A stretch of 64,000 nt of DNA from Clostridia bacterium (GCA_035628995.1 DASPIR010000030.1:62001-126000); one strand, 5' to 3'. Shown: positions 45,301 to 54,980, counted from the first letter of the stretch. Numbers and translations: made by a program. The notes: a model not told the origin generated them from the letters alone.

Positions 45301-48300
45301 TTCACTATGATGAGATTGCTGAAGAGGGCTTTAGGTATAGGGTACCTGGAAGCCATCCCATTATTACTTCAATAGCACCCGGTTCAGGTTCTGCTGCAGG
45401 AAAAGATACTGTTATCCTCCAAGGGCAGGACTTTAGAAGATCACCGGATATGACTCTTGATGGTCTGCCTAAGGTGTACTTCAACGGCAGGGAAGCGGAG
45501 GTAATATGGACTGAGCTCACAATGACAAGCGTACAGAGTCTGAAGGTAATAACACCTTCAAGCCTGGTTTCGGGCCCTGTGGACGTTGTGCTTGTAAACT
45601 ATGACTCGGGTACCTTCACCTATAAGAGCTTTAACTATACAAAATCCCAGCCTAAAATAACCAGTGTAATGCCGAATTCCATGAGCAACCTGGGAAATGT
45701 AAATGTACAGATAAACGGAAGCGGCTTGCGAACGGGGGGCACAAGCGAATTGTTCGTCAGCACCACAGAAAAAGTGAATAGGCATACTGGAGCTGGTACA
45801 AGTGCTGCAGCGGCAGTTGATACAATAGTTGCCTTTGGTGATGAATCAACAGGGGACAAAGCTGTGATTGACACAGTCATCGGACCGCCTTCTGCAGTGA
45901 TAGGCGATTTGAGGTTTGACACAGTTGTTTCAGCAGTATATCAGCAGGTAGAGGTAACTATATCCCTTGCATCAGCTACTGAACCTACGCCAATAGAGCG
46001 GCACTATACAGACACGGATGGGACTCCCGAGTTCGACTCATATACACAAGCAGACATACAGGTCGGTTCATCCCACCTTTTCATACTAAACCACAAAATG
46101 GACCTGGGAAGCTCAAACGCTTATGATGAAGGGATATTGGTAGAGACAACACCATCATCAGTTACTATAACAAGGAGAATTGCCCCGTATGCAAAGGTAT
46201 TGGACGAAGGCAAGCAGGTGGATGCTAAATCCCCGCCTGTAAATAAGATAGGCCTCAGGAACCTGAGTGTAATCAATGATGACAGGGGTACAGCAGTCAG
46301 CCCAATTACAATACTTAATCCGGACAGCAGCCCAGTGATAACCGGCATCGACCCTAAGAACGGTGCCAGGAGTATAAGCCAAAAAGATGATGTTGAATAT
46401 GATCCAAATGATATAGCGGATTACTCAAAACTGTACACAGTTGTTCCGCTTGATGGCGGCGCCTTCCTTACAATAACAGGCTCGGATTTTAGAAAAGGCG
46501 TGAAGGCATACCTTAATGATATGCCTTTGGAGATAGTTTCAAAGAGCATAGATGATGACCAGCTGGTGGTAAAAATTCCACAAGGCACCGATGAAGATGC
46601 AGATAAGGATTACAGGATAGTTGTTGTCAATCAGGACGGCGGAACTTATGATTCAACAATGCTTCCGATACCGCACTACATAAGATATAGGTCTACTGAA
46701 AGCAATCCTGTCATTTCTACTATAACTCCGGACAAATCCTCAAGCAGAGGAAACAATAGGATTAATATAACCGGAGAAAATTTCAAGGCCGGTGTTATTG
46801 TGCTGATTGACGGAGTAGCATGTGTGACCACCAGAGAAGAAAAGACACTGCCAAACGGTGACAAACTGCAGGTTTACCAGAACATCTATGCGGTTGTTCC
46901 GACAGGAGTGACCCCAGGCAAGAAGACAGTACAGGTGCAGAACACCGACTTTGGAATTGCTGAAGTGAAGGATGGACTTACAATAATAAGCTCACCCGAA
47001 ATCACAGGAATATTTGATGATAAGGGTGATGAAATTAACCCGCTAGTGCTCTCTGTAGAGGGTGGAGAGAAAATAAAGCTTGAGGGAATACAGTTCATGG
47101 AGGGTATAAAGGTAATATTCGGAGGTACCCTGAAGGCCAAGTCAGAATTAACGGCTGGAGAATCAGGACTGGAAGGCCTCAATATTAACAACGCTACGAT
47201 GGTTATAATCGGCGGAACCCTTGCGACAGAAGTGACCCGGCAGGCAGACGGAAGCATCCTCTGCACTACTCCAAAGCTTATTATGGGTAAAACCAGTGTG
47301 ATAGTAATAAACAGCGACAGTGGTATAAGCAATGAAATAGCAGGGCAATACCAGAAGCCAGTGCCCGATACGCCAGAAGGCTTAAAGGTGGAAGTGGTTG
47401 ACGGCGATACCTTGAAGTTGGAATGGGATAAGCTTGAGGATGTCAGTTATTATGAAATATATGTATCCATTAGTGAAAACGGTAAAAAAACCACAGGCAT
47501 ATACCAGTATCTTGGAAGCATAGTACCGGCAGAAATAAGTGAAACAAGACTCAGATACTATCTTGACGGACTTATGCCTTCAACCTGGTACAGCATAAAG
47601 CTGAGGTCTGTCAATCTGTTCGGCACCTCGAAGTACTCAAACTCCACAGGCTATTATAAGACTCTGGAGGAAAAGGTAGTCACATTCTACCAGGATGAGA
47701 CTGCAAACACAGGAGGAGTGGAGCAGAAGGACAGTACAGTTATAAACGGTTTGGAGCTTACCTATACCTTAGGAGAGAAGTCTGTAGGAAGCAGCACGGG
47801 GGCTGTGGTGAACTTTGAACAGCCGAGCTACATAATAGCCGATCCGAAGATTGTGAAGATAAGCTTCGAACTTATAAAGAAACATCCTAGCAGCAAGATA
47901 AAGATAAATGACAAGGACATGGAGCTTAACCTGAAGGCATCCAACCTTGCTGTTGATGAAGTAACAAGAGTAGACAACTCTCTTAAGGATGATACTGATA
48001 TGAGGGTTTCAATAGACCGCACACTAGGCGCTGAGGGTGATGAGATCAGAATCAGACTGCCAAGAGGCTATAAGATAATGGTGAACCCCTTCAGCATCAA
48101 TCTGAATATGCAAGTACAAAATACAACGACAAGGATAAAGAGCTTTAACGGAGATATAAACCTGCTTCTAAACTACGCAGAATCAAAGAAAAGCTTGTAT
48201 CCGGGCGGTGTGTACATAGCATACTACGACAGAACGACAGGAAAGCTTCAGATAATAACTACCCAGAACCTTAACGGCAAGGCTCAATCCCAAATAATAA

Positions 48301-48341
48301 AAACCGGAGAATATGTACTGATAGGGAAGTTGGTAAAATAA
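42363..48341 (+). CDS. Giant secreted protein with IPT/TIG repeats and a fibronectin III domain
   Basis: 1992 residues; GTG start 8 nt after AGGAGG; signal peptide ends near VQAAPA (about 36). From about 510 to 1600 there are around nine IPT/TIG repeats, each beginning with a P-x-I-x-x-I-x-P-x-x-G-x-x-x-G-x-x-V-x-I-x-G-x-x-F pattern (e.g. PTIYSVSPNNGSVDGG, PIITSIAPGSGSAAGK). A fibronectin III domain follows (about 1670-1765), then a C-terminal beta domain. No SLH or sortase motif. Probably a cell-surface adhesin or matrix protein; it lies upstream of an SLH gene that might anchor it. Confidence 0.85.
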   Translation: MKRFMLTSRKFLSFLLTFIIVFSLFQDVMVVQAAPAISDIRFERVIDPANGTTETLYIYGSDLNEPIVRVGTSGSIPVQINESESNSSCIVIDDPDSLSEVKNRSNIINVTVDDGGTPTQLSGNIDLEVIPTIEGVSKGKVYVNDPLTISGSQFENLSNTTDTLLVAGTKYTIGSECIVRSESSIEIPQVKSPNENLLSDVRIERVTPGSQIFIIYKDSIRVVNRLAGIEVGRVDPNAGPRTDKNIISIYGTSTDLSQFTDDIRIFIDRVDESGGYEGKNMGLILNASRQTIGVKFELPIRTQAGTADLILCSKNLSSELTIPAAFLYLDIGNSLSIDNEGINPKFKKETEQKIIQIKGRNIGFFNGTGYDKITNVSPTAISPADIDLPLNTIIGYSTYGSFNNHSYYKLRYIGRYDNSKDVTIIRQFRVTIDGDATVTDSVYTNYSLSKDIIYVKPADVNLYLNEPKIVDVTIETITTVVDDSDPSGEALYTRSEKYAVKNGFTYLPNEISPEIEAITPDFGPTNNKEGIYMTITGSNFEVVDKAMLPPEKDAVPEVRVGNTKCSNVKVYDEDNNLVDGRILTLGTKIKCILPAGTTGDGAVDVVVVNPSGGERIKPTAFNFKIPNRLEAKMPVITQLREPYADIRGGIVSGETVIITGNNFDTSSNQNHRVLITIDGEEATILGRVSSDGRTVTIIPPPGTVPGETMLQLINEDGTMVSAEFVYKLITSNPKITSIVPIKGGKGTKLIIKGEDFILPDNSVVNNDPKKKGSVVLLGGMELNAYKYDDQGDIINANPDGTPTNDIYYDDWYDPDGDDDTDNSYGLNGHMVDVQDLTTIYVDIPDRFYSYAGSTSKAPYMKWTQIPLGSLKVEVLNPDGAKSKEDVRFNYMNPSTSPTIYSVSPNNGSVDGGTVVTIIGSDFREDDLEVYFGSELSADVQFINSGMLRALVPKYPYTLPTGDDELMVPVMVVNYDGGTAVHYDEIAEEGFRYRVPGSHPIITSIAPGSGSAAGKDTVILQGQDFRRSPDMTLDGLPKVYFNGREAEVIWTELTMTSVQSLKVITPSSLVSGPVDVVLVNYDSGTFTYKSFNYTKSQPKITSVMPNSMSNLGNVNVQINGSGLRTGGTSELFVSTTEKVNRHTGAGTSAAAAVDTIVAFGDESTGDKAVIDTVIGPPSAVIGDLRFDTVVSAVYQQVEVTISLASATEPTPIERHYTDTDGTPEFDSYTQADIQVGSSHLFILNHKMDLGSSNAYDEGILVETTPSSVTITRRIAPYAKVLDEGKQVDAKSPPVNKIGLRNLSVINDDRGTAVSPITILNPDSSPVITGIDPKNGARSISQKDDVEYDPNDIADYSKLYTVVPLDGGAFLTITGSDFRKGVKAYLNDMPLEIVSKSIDDDQLVVKIPQGTDEDADKDYRIVVVNQDGGTYDSTMLPIPHYIRYRSTESNPVISTITPDKSSSRGNNRINITGENFKAGVIVLIDGVACVTTREEKTLPNGDKLQVYQNIYAVVPTGVTPGKKTVQVQNTDFGIAEVKDGLTIISSPEITGIFDDKGDEINPLVLSVEGGEKIKLEGIQFMEGIKVIFGGTLKAKSELTAGESGLEGLNINNATMVIIGGTLATEVTRQADGSILCTTPKLIMGKTSVIVINSDSGISNEIAGQYQKPVPDTPEGLKVEVVDGDTLKLEWDKLEDVSYYEIYVSISENGKKTTGIYQYLGSIVPAEISETRLRYYLDGLMPSTWYSIKLRSVNLFGTSKYSNSTGYYKTLEEKVVTFYQDETANTGGVEQKDSTVINGLELTYTLGEKSVGSSTGAVVNFEQPSYIIADPKIVKISFELIKKHPSSKIKINDKDMELNLKASNLAVDEVTRVDNSLKDDTDMRVSIDRTLGAEGDEIRIRLPRGYKIMVNPFSINLNMQVQNTTTRIKSFNGDINLLLNYAESKKSLYPGGVYIAYYDRTTGKLQIITTQNLNGKAQSQIIKTGEYVLIGKLVK

Positions 48342-48343
48342 AT

Positions 48344-48474
48344 TTCTGGTGCGAGGTGCGAGGTACGGGGTGCGGGGTGCGAGGAATTCTGGGCAATGCT
48401 TCGAAGGCATTACTTAAAGTGCGAGGCACGAGCAAAAAAGTTCTCCGCGAACCGCGAACCACGAACCACGAACC
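48344..48474. repeat. Long heptamer-array repeat
   Basis: Left end TTCTGGTGCGAGGTGCGAGG continues as GGTACGG-GGTGCGG-GGTGCGA; core ATGCTTCGAAGGCATTACTTA (about 48396-48416), then GTGCGAG-GCACGAG and right units CGCGAAC-CGCGAAC-CACGAAC-CACGAAC. It begins 3 bp after a stop codon. Its open frame gives a false 47-residue extension of the next gene. Confidence 0.88.
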
Positions 48475-48496
48475 AATAGTTAAAGGATGTGATCCA

Positions 48497-51400
48497 ATGC
48501 TTGCAAAAAAATCTATAGCAGCATACATAATAGTAATTGCACTAATTGCAAACCTGCTGCCGCTGACAGCTTATGGCGAGGATATAGTCTCAACCGGCAT
48601 TACAACAGGGGAGGCTTTGGTAAAGAATGCAAGTTTTAATGATATTGCAGGGAATTCCAATGCCGACAATATAATGAAGATGAGTATATATTCAATAGTC
48701 AGGGAGTACGGCGCCAACATGTACAGACCGAACCAGGCAGCTGTCAAGCAGGATGTGCTTGCGGCTCTGGTAAGGGCTACAGGGAGACAGGAGGAGGCAG
48801 TAAAGCAGGGAGAAAGGCTAAAGCTTGCCGATCCTACGCTTACCCCGGTAAATACATACTTAATGGGACATATTGAAGTTGCAAAAAGCAGCGGTATAAT
48901 TAATCAGAGTGAAATAGCATCATTATCGGCACTTAATACGGAAGAGGCTGCACAAATAAAAGCGGAAGTCGCTAAAGCAGTGAAAGAGAACTGGAAAATG
49001 ACCATGGCTCAGAAAAATCAATTGGAGAAGCAGTTGGCAGATAAGAAAACTTTCCAAAAAGCTTATACATCACCTGCAAACCGTGAGGAAGCAGCCCTTT
49101 GGATAGCAAGAGCCTTAGGTCTTGGGCCGGTTGCAGGCGAAGATATAACGACAGTTTATAACTATAATGATTGGACATCTATAAAGACGGAGAACTTACC
49201 CTATATTGAAGCAGTTCTTAAAAAAGGCATTATGAAAGGTACATCGGCAACAGCTTTTTCTCCCAAAGGAACTATAAGCAGGGGAGAAATGGCAACCATA
49301 ATGAATATGGTGGTGGATCAGTCTCTTGACAAGCTGGGTTACACAGCAGGCTACGGCAAGGTTACCAGCATATCCATGGCAAGGGATGTTGCAGCAGTAT
49401 CAGATACATATACCACTAGTATAAACATTGAAACACCAACTTCGGAGAATATTGGCATAAGCATACAGAAAAGAAATACAAGGAGTTCCATAAGTCAGGA
49501 GACAGTACCGGTAATCAAAAACGGAAAGATTGGCACCGAGTCACTGATTACTGAGGGTGACATAGTAGAATACACCTTGAATAAGGATAAGAAGGCAATC
49601 CTTTTGCACGCTGCGGAGCTGAAGGAGGTTGACGGCACCTTTGTAGTGTATGACCCACAGCAGAATACAGTCCAGGTGGGGGATAAGAACAACAACATGT
49701 ACTTCCTTAAGGTGATGCCTGACTCAGCGATTCTGGTGCAGAAGGAGTCGGTAGATATAGGCAGATTGGAGCCCAACAGTCCTGCAAAAGCAGTATTTGC
49801 AAACAATATTTTGAAATCCCTGAGCGTGGATACGGCGCCGGAGCTGATAAGCGGCAAAGAGACACCGGTGAGGATACTTTTTGCAGATACAATGGGAAAT
49901 GTGATAAAGGTAGCTGATGAATACGACAACAAGCAGTATCTTGAATTGGCTGATACGGCAGCGATATATGTAAACGGAGAGTTGCAGGATATCAGTTCCA
50001 TAGGCTTTGATCAGGATGCAGTAGTAAGGATTTTCAATGGGAAAGTACATGAAGTTAAGATATATACAGATGTTCTGGAGGAGGATCCCAACAGGCGGGT
50101 TGTCCTTACAGCAAAAGTAAGGGATATATCGGATGATGGAATTACCCTGCTCACTGACGATAACCCTGAAAACCCTGCTTTATACACAATTGACAGGAAT
50201 ACTCCTATAATAAAGGATAAGCAGTCGGTAAGCGCCTCGGTACTCAGGCAGGGGGACAGGGTGAAGATTGAAGTGGACACTGCCAATGACAAGCACATAG
50301 CCCGCATGGAAGTGCAGGGTGAAGGTGTGCAGATTGAAAAGGTATACAAAGGCGATATCAAGGATGTTGCTATAGAAACGGGAGAAATAGTGCTGTCCAA
50401 TGTATCCTCCTACGGATATTATGACTGGATTAAGAAGGACGGCTATATTAGGTATAAGCTGAATGCTGAAATCGACATATATGACAAGGATACCAAGATT
50501 AGCTTGGACAAGCTGAAGGATTATATAGGAAAGACCATATACGCGGTATCCAAGAAGGATTATGGTACAGAAGAGCTTGTAAAAGCAGTACTTAAAGATG
50601 GCTATGAAGACGCAATAAATAAAAGCATTTCTGATGTGAAGTGGACCACCAAGCAGCTAACACTGTCAGACGGAAGAGCAATTAATTTCAATGATGGCTC
50701 TATTATAATAAAGGATGGAAGGCTTTTAGACTCCCTATATCTGGCTAAGGACTCAGGGGCTTTTGTGATACAGAACAGGTCGGTGATGGGCGTCGGCAGC
50801 GCTCCGATTATAAGCCTGGACAGCTTTAATGGCTTTAGCAATTACAATATTACAAAGGGATATCTGCATAACATGGGAGAGGACTATTATTCTATAGAAA
50901 ACTCCTACACTCTAACCAATAATGAGTGGACAGAATCAGCAGAGCCGACCTTCCTATTGAGCAATGAGACCTATGTATACGACAATGTGATAGTTGAAGG
51001 TCCAATTACAGCTGATAAGTTTGCGGAGAGCAGGTTCAAGCCGTACACATATACATGGCCTAACTATAAAACAGCCGGTAAGGACATGGATTTTCATGAG
51101 GATGATGAATATCATTATTATTATGACAAATACAGAGGGAACTCCAAGTTCCATGAGCACTTCTTCATGTATGCGGTGACAGACAGAGAGGGTAATACTC
51201 ACGCCATTAACATAATGAAGAAGGACAAGGAATCCTTTAAAGAGGATAAGGTATTTACGGAGAGACTTTTTGCAGGGCAGCTGAAAACAATTGATGCAGG
51301 CAACAAAGTAGTTGTCATAAAGAATGCAAGAGATTATAGTACAGTATATGGAAAGTGGAATCCGGTTATGGCCGATATCCCGATGGGTATGGAGAAGGTT

Positions 51401-51511
51401 GTAATACTGAAGGATGGAAAGGTCATAAGCATGTCAGAGCTTGATGCGGATGATAATGCCTATATAATGTCCCAAGATGGCTACGCACTGTTTATGCTGG
51501 TAGAAGATTAA
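48497..51511 (+). CDS. Secreted SLH-domain protein (1004 residues)
   Basis: ATG at 48497 after AAAGGATGTGATCC; signal peptide (about 1-28, ending TAYGED). Three SLH-like domains (about 45-95, 105-150, 215-275); the third is the clearest (YIEAVLKKGIMKGTSATAFSPKGTISRGEMATIMN). The rest is beta-rich with repeated short units of about 60-90 residues having V-x-V/VRIEV-type strands (e.g. DRVKIEVD, KDGRLLDS), without a recognised family. Likely wall-bound. The upstream open frame through the repeat is not coding. Confidence 0.82.
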   Translation: MLAKKSIAAYIIVIALIANLLPLTAYGEDIVSTGITTGEALVKNASFNDIAGNSNADNIMKMSIYSIVREYGANMYRPNQAAVKQDVLAALVRATGRQEEAVKQGERLKLADPTLTPVNTYLMGHIEVAKSSGIINQSEIASLSALNTEEAAQIKAEVAKAVKENWKMTMAQKNQLEKQLADKKTFQKAYTSPANREEAALWIARALGLGPVAGEDITTVYNYNDWTSIKTENLPYIEAVLKKGIMKGTSATAFSPKGTISRGEMATIMNMVVDQSLDKLGYTAGYGKVTSISMARDVAAVSDTYTTSINIETPTSENIGISIQKRNTRSSISQETVPVIKNGKIGTESLITEGDIVEYTLNKDKKAILLHAAELKEVDGTFVVYDPQQNTVQVGDKNNNMYFLKVMPDSAILVQKESVDIGRLEPNSPAKAVFANNILKSLSVDTAPELISGKETPVRILFADTMGNVIKVADEYDNKQYLELADTAAIYVNGELQDISSIGFDQDAVVRIFNGKVHEVKIYTDVLEEDPNRRVVLTAKVRDISDDGITLLTDDNPENPALYTIDRNTPIIKDKQSVSASVLRQGDRVKIEVDTANDKHIARMEVQGEGVQIEKVYKGDIKDVAIETGEIVLSNVSSYGYYDWIKKDGYIRYKLNAEIDIYDKDTKISLDKLKDYIGKTIYAVSKKDYGTEELVKAVLKDGYEDAINKSISDVKWTTKQLTLSDGRAINFNDGSIIIKDGRLLDSLYLAKDSGAFVIQNRSVMGVGSAPIISLDSFNGFSNYNITKGYLHNMGEDYYSIENSYTLTNNEWTESAEPTFLLSNETYVYDNVIVEGPITADKFAESRFKPYTYTWPNYKTAGKDMDFHEDDEYHYYYDKYRGNSKFHEHFFMYAVTDREGNTHAINIMKKDKESFKEDKVFTERLFAGQLKTIDAGNKVVVIKNARDYSTVYGKWNPVMADIPMGMEKVVILKDGKVISMSELDADDNAYIMSQDGYALFMLVED

Positions 51512-51513
51512 AG

Positions 51514-51657
51514 GCTGGTGCGAGGTACGAGGTACGAGAGGTAGGGGCGCCCATTGGGCGTCCGCTGTAGGGGCGAACAGTGTTCGCCTGACCTCTTCGA
51601 AGCGAGACTTAAACCACGAACCGCGAACCCCGAACCGCGAACCACGAACCACGAACC
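51514..51657. repeat. Heptamer-array repeat with two different hairpins
   Basis: Left units GGTGCGA-GGTACGA-GGTACGA, hairpin GGGCGCCCATTGGGCGTCC (51544-51562; 9-bp arms), hairpin GGGCGAACAGTGTTCGCCT (51571-51589), core CTCTTCGAAGCGAGACTTA (about 51595-51613), then right units CCACGAA-CCGCGAA-CCCCGAA-CCGCGAA-CCACGAA-CCACGAA. The most complete copy in the window. Confidence 0.92.
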
Positions 51658-51682
51658 AAAAGTATTTATTGAGGTGGTACTT

Positions 51683-53164
51683 ATGAAGAAATTTACAATC
51701 GCAGCTATATTTATTTATACACTATGCATATTCGCCTATGCTGCTCCCGGCTATGAACCCGGAATAAGCGGGGACATCACTCCTAAGAAGGGAGAACTCA
51801 AATACTCTGAGACAGTATTCTTGTCTGGAGAGCCAATAATACTGGAAGGCATAATAAAAATCAGCGGGGACAACAAGGGTACAAAGACCACATTGGAGTA
51901 CAAGCTTGCCAATACTCAAAAGGCTGCTGCGCTTACGAGGAAAGTGACATTTTTGAACTCCACCAGCAGTGATGTTTTGGAAAACCAGTCAACTTACAGT
52001 ACCTCTATTGATCCGAAGTTTTCCGAGACAATACAAATAGGAAGCAATACCTTTGAGATGAAGGAGTACCTTTTCAGCCGATCAGGGAACACAGATGGCA
52101 GAGACGTAATAAGGTATCTGAATTCTGACTGGAATGGAAGAAAGGTTTACTTACGAAATGGCGATCAAGGAGAAATAGTAGTTGATATAAATTCGCACTT
52201 GTATGGCTATAACAACTACTGGAGCTCAACAGAGACAGCTATTATCAAGCACTCAGTAACCTATAGATACAAGGACGCTGTAAGCGCTTCTGTCTACAAG
52301 GAGGCTTTTGGAACAGTTGAATATGCTGTATCCAATTCCTCAGTTAAAGCTATTCAATATGTATCCAGCGGACCTCAGGACATAAGCTTCGCAGGGGGCT
52401 ACATACTGAAGGAAGGCGAGGAAAACATAGTATCCTACGTGTTTGATGTGCCGAAGCTTAATGCAGGTATACCGACAACTGCAAGGAATAAGGGGAAGAA
52501 CAGCTACAAGCTTGTAACCATGCCGGTGCAGACAAGACTGCTTTCAAATAATATCAAGGATATATCGGCAAGCTACTGGGCAGCTGAGGATATCAAAAGG
52601 GTAACCTCACTGGGAATAATAAGCATGTCAGGGGCAGACTACTACCGACCTTTGAGCTTCATGAGCAGAGGGGAGTTTGCCAAGGCAATTGTTAAGGTAT
52701 CTGACATGAACGGACCAATGGTAAAGCAGACAAAACCCGTTGCCTTCGAGCAGTATTATACAGATGTGGACAAAAACCACCCATACTATGAATACATCAG
52801 TAAAATTGCAAGTTCAGGGGCTATGGAGGGCATAAGCAAGAACAGGTTTGGGCCGGATGAGTACCTGACCAAGGCTCAAGCTGCAGCAATAATTGTCAGA
52901 GCACTTGGACTGGAGAATTCATCGACTGAAAGCGGTACAGCCACTTCCTTCAAGGATGACGCCAGCGTACAGCTGTGGGCGAAGAAGCCGATAAATATAG
53001 CTCACAGGATGGGGATAATCACCGGAAACGCGGACAATGAGATTGAACCCAACAAAATGCTGACCAGGGCAGAATGTGCTGCAATGATAAACAGGTTTAT
53101 AAGATACCTGCAATACGATATCAGACAAGGCTACAGAGAAGACATGATTAACTTCGGCAGGTAG
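51683..53164 (+). CDS. Secreted protein with C-terminal SLH domains
   Basis: 493 residues; TTGAGGTGGTAC precedes the ATG at 51683. Signal peptide ends near AYAAPG (about 19). A beta-rich N-terminal region (to about 280) has no recognised domain. Three SLH domains fill the C-terminus (about 290-345, 355-410 and 420-475; e.g. KDISASYWAAEDIKRVTSLG, KNRFGPDEYLTKAQAAAII, RAECAAMINRF), so unlike the two other SLH proteins it is anchored by its C-terminus. Its TAG stop starts a TAGGGGAGAACAG hairpin. Confidence 0.88.
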   Translation: MKKFTIAAIFIYTLCIFAYAAPGYEPGISGDITPKKGELKYSETVFLSGEPIILEGIIKISGDNKGTKTTLEYKLANTQKAAALTRKVTFLNSTSSDVLENQSTYSTSIDPKFSETIQIGSNTFEMKEYLFSRSGNTDGRDVIRYLNSDWNGRKVYLRNGDQGEIVVDINSHLYGYNNYWSSTETAIIKHSVTYRYKDAVSASVYKEAFGTVEYAVSNSSVKAIQYVSSGPQDISFAGGYILKEGEENIVSYVFDVPKLNAGIPTTARNKGKNSYKLVTMPVQTRLLSNNIKDISASYWAAEDIKRVTSLGIISMSGADYYRPLSFMSRGEFAKAIVKVSDMNGPMVKQTKPVAFEQYYTDVDKNHPYYEYISKIASSGAMEGISKNRFGPDEYLTKAQAAAIIVRALGLENSSTESGTATSFKDDASVQLWAKKPINIAHRMGIITGNADNEIEPNKMLTRAECAAMINRFIRYLQYDIRQGYREDMINFGR

Positions 53165-53183
53165 GGGAGAACAGTGTTCTCCC
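53162..53183. repeat. Hairpin repeat with compensatory change, overlapping a stop codon
   Basis: TAG (stop codon) plus GGGAGAACAGTGTTCTCCC (53165-53183). Compared with the common GGGCGAACA/TGTTCGCCC form, C-G is replaced by A-T in both arms, preserving pairing. Confidence 0.85.
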
Positions 53184-53217
53184 GCACAATATAATAAATG
53201 ATAGGAGTAGTGGGTTA

Positions 53218-54642
53218 ATGAATAAGAAGAGCTTTTTCAAAAATTTCTTACCATTGGTATTAATTTTTATACTTTTAACAACCCCGGTAATGGCAGATAC
53301 CAGCTTTACATTTACAGTACCTGGGCCTGAAGGCGAGGAGAAATCTGAAGCTGCTCAGAAGATAGAAATGATGATGGACATAATAAAGGACGAATATTAT
53401 AAGGACGTGAAGGAGGAAGACCTCTTAGAGGGTGCCATTAAAGGGATGTTTGAAACCCTGGACTCTCACAGCACCTATTTCAATCCTGAAGATTACAGCG
53501 AATTCATGAGCGACATAAAAGGTGAAATCGTAGGTATCGGTGTACAGATTGAAAGGCGAGATGAAAGAATAACTGTAGTTGCTCCTATTGAAGGAACACC
53601 GGCATACAAAGCTGGCTTGAAAACCGGAGACAAAATTATCAGTGTCGACGGAGTAGATATATCCGGATATACACCTGATAAGGCAGCAAAACTCATACGA
53701 GGCGAGGAAGGTACAACAGTAAAGATAGGTGTAAAAAGGGATGGAGTAAAGGATACAATTAACTTTGAATTCGTCAGGGAGCTTATCGTGTTAAATCCTG
53801 TGAAGTATGAGATAAAGGAAGGAAATATAGGCTACATACGAATCAGTGAGTTTTCAGAGAGCATCTACGACAATTTCGCAAACGCAGTAGATGAGTTTAG
53901 CGAAAAAGGAGTAAAGGGTGTTGTCATAGACCTCAGAGGAAATCCCGGAGGACTTCTGGACCAGGTGATAGAAGTGTGCAAGCTGTTGATACCTAAAGGA
54001 CCGATAGTCAAGATACAGGTCAAAAATGAAATAGTTGAAACATATGAATCTGAGCTTGATAAAGCACCCTTCAAGCTGGTAGTGCTCACTAACGGAGGAA
54101 GCGCATCAGCCTCTGAAATAATGGCCGGCGCTATAAAAGACAGCAAAACGGGAATACTTGTGGGAGAAAAAACCTACGGCAAAGGCACAGTACAGCAGAC
54201 AATGCGAGTCCAGGGCGGTGGCGGAGTGAAGCTTACTATAGCCAACTATCTGACTCCAAGCGGTTTCTCTCTTGACGGCATAGGAATCACACCTGATATT
54301 GAAGTGAAAGCCAGTGCTGCAGGTGCAGCTGCTGAGTATGCTCCAATAAAAGGCGACAGAAGCATAAAAAGCGGAATCATAGGCCTTGATGTGCTGGGAG
54401 TGCAACAGAGGCTGAACGCCATAGGGTATGATATAAAGAAGCAGGACGGTATTTTCGGCGAAATGACAAAGACAGCACTGCTGAAGTTCCAGAAGGATAA
54501 TAGTCTCAAACTGGATGCTTCCATAGACGCTGACGACCTCAAAACTCTCCAGAGCAAGTTTGAAGAAAAACTGAGCAAAGGCGATCCCCAGCTCGACAGA
54601 GCAATGGCTGAGATGAAGAAGATGTTAGAAGCTGGGCAATAA
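53218..54642 (+). CDS. Carboxyl-terminal processing protease (S41) with peptidoglycan-binding domain
   Basis: 474 residues. Signal or anchor segment (about 9-27), helical N-terminal region, PDZ domain (about 100-185: GIGVQIERRDERITVVAPIEGTPA...GLKTGDKIISVDG), S41 catalytic core with Ser in NGGSASASEI (about 295) and Lys in GEKTYGKGTVQ (about 320), and a C-terminal peptidoglycan-binding_1 domain (about 390-445: LDVLGVQQRLNAIGYD). CtpA/CtpB-type proteases cut extracellular or intermembrane proteins, including sporulation signalling proteins. It follows three surface protein genes and precedes the repeat with the broken four-helix gene. Confidence 0.93.
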   Translation: MNKKSFFKNFLPLVLIFILLTTPVMADTSFTFTVPGPEGEEKSEAAQKIEMMMDIIKDEYYKDVKEEDLLEGAIKGMFETLDSHSTYFNPEDYSEFMSDIKGEIVGIGVQIERRDERITVVAPIEGTPAYKAGLKTGDKIISVDGVDISGYTPDKAAKLIRGEEGTTVKIGVKRDGVKDTINFEFVRELIVLNPVKYEIKEGNIGYIRISEFSESIYDNFANAVDEFSEKGVKGVVIDLRGNPGGLLDQVIEVCKLLIPKGPIVKIQVKNEIVETYESELDKAPFKLVVLTNGGSASASEIMAGAIKDSKTGILVGEKTYGKGTVQQTMRVQGGGGVKLTIANYLTPSGFSLDGIGITPDIEVKASAAGAAAEYAPIKGDRSIKSGIIGLDVLGVQQRLNAIGYDIKKQDGIFGEMTKTALLKFQKDNSLKLDASIDADDLKTLQSKFEEKLSKGDPQLDRAMAEMKKMLEAGQ

Positions 54643-54644
54643 GG

Positions 54645-54980
54645 TGGTTACGCGTTACGAGTTTCGCGTTTCGCGATTTAGCTTAGAGTTGGAGATTGTA
54701 TAGAAGTACTTAATCAATAATACAGTGTAATTCAACCATAAAAACAAGAAGGTTAAAAAGTTTTAACCTTCTTGTAGTTTTTTGTTGATTTATATTATAA
54801 TAATTAAGTATAATATATAAGTTATGAGAAATTTTATAGTATCAGGAGTAAATATATGAGCAAGACCAATTTTAAGGAATTGAAAATATGGCAAATTGCA
54901 AAAGATATAGCTGTGGATATATATAGAATTACTGATAGCACAAAATGCGCAACTCGTAACGCGAAACGCGCAACCCGAAT
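54645..54980. repeat. Heptamer-bounded element enclosing a four-helix-bundle gene fragment
   Basis: Left array GTTACGC-GTTACGA-GTTTCGC-GTTTCGC (about 54648-54675) and an inverse right array whose complement reads GTTGCGC-GTTTCGC-GTTACGA-GTTGCGC (about 54948-54976). Between them lie a terminator (54744-54783) and the start of a four-helix-bundle protein gene (54856). This is the only heptamer element in the window with coding content. Confidence 0.75.
54744..54783 (+). terminator. Intrinsic terminator downstream of the S41 protease gene
   Basis: ACAAGAAGGTTAAAA/TTTTAACCTTCTTGT is a perfect 15-bp stem with a tiny loop, followed by T residues. Confidence 0.88.
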
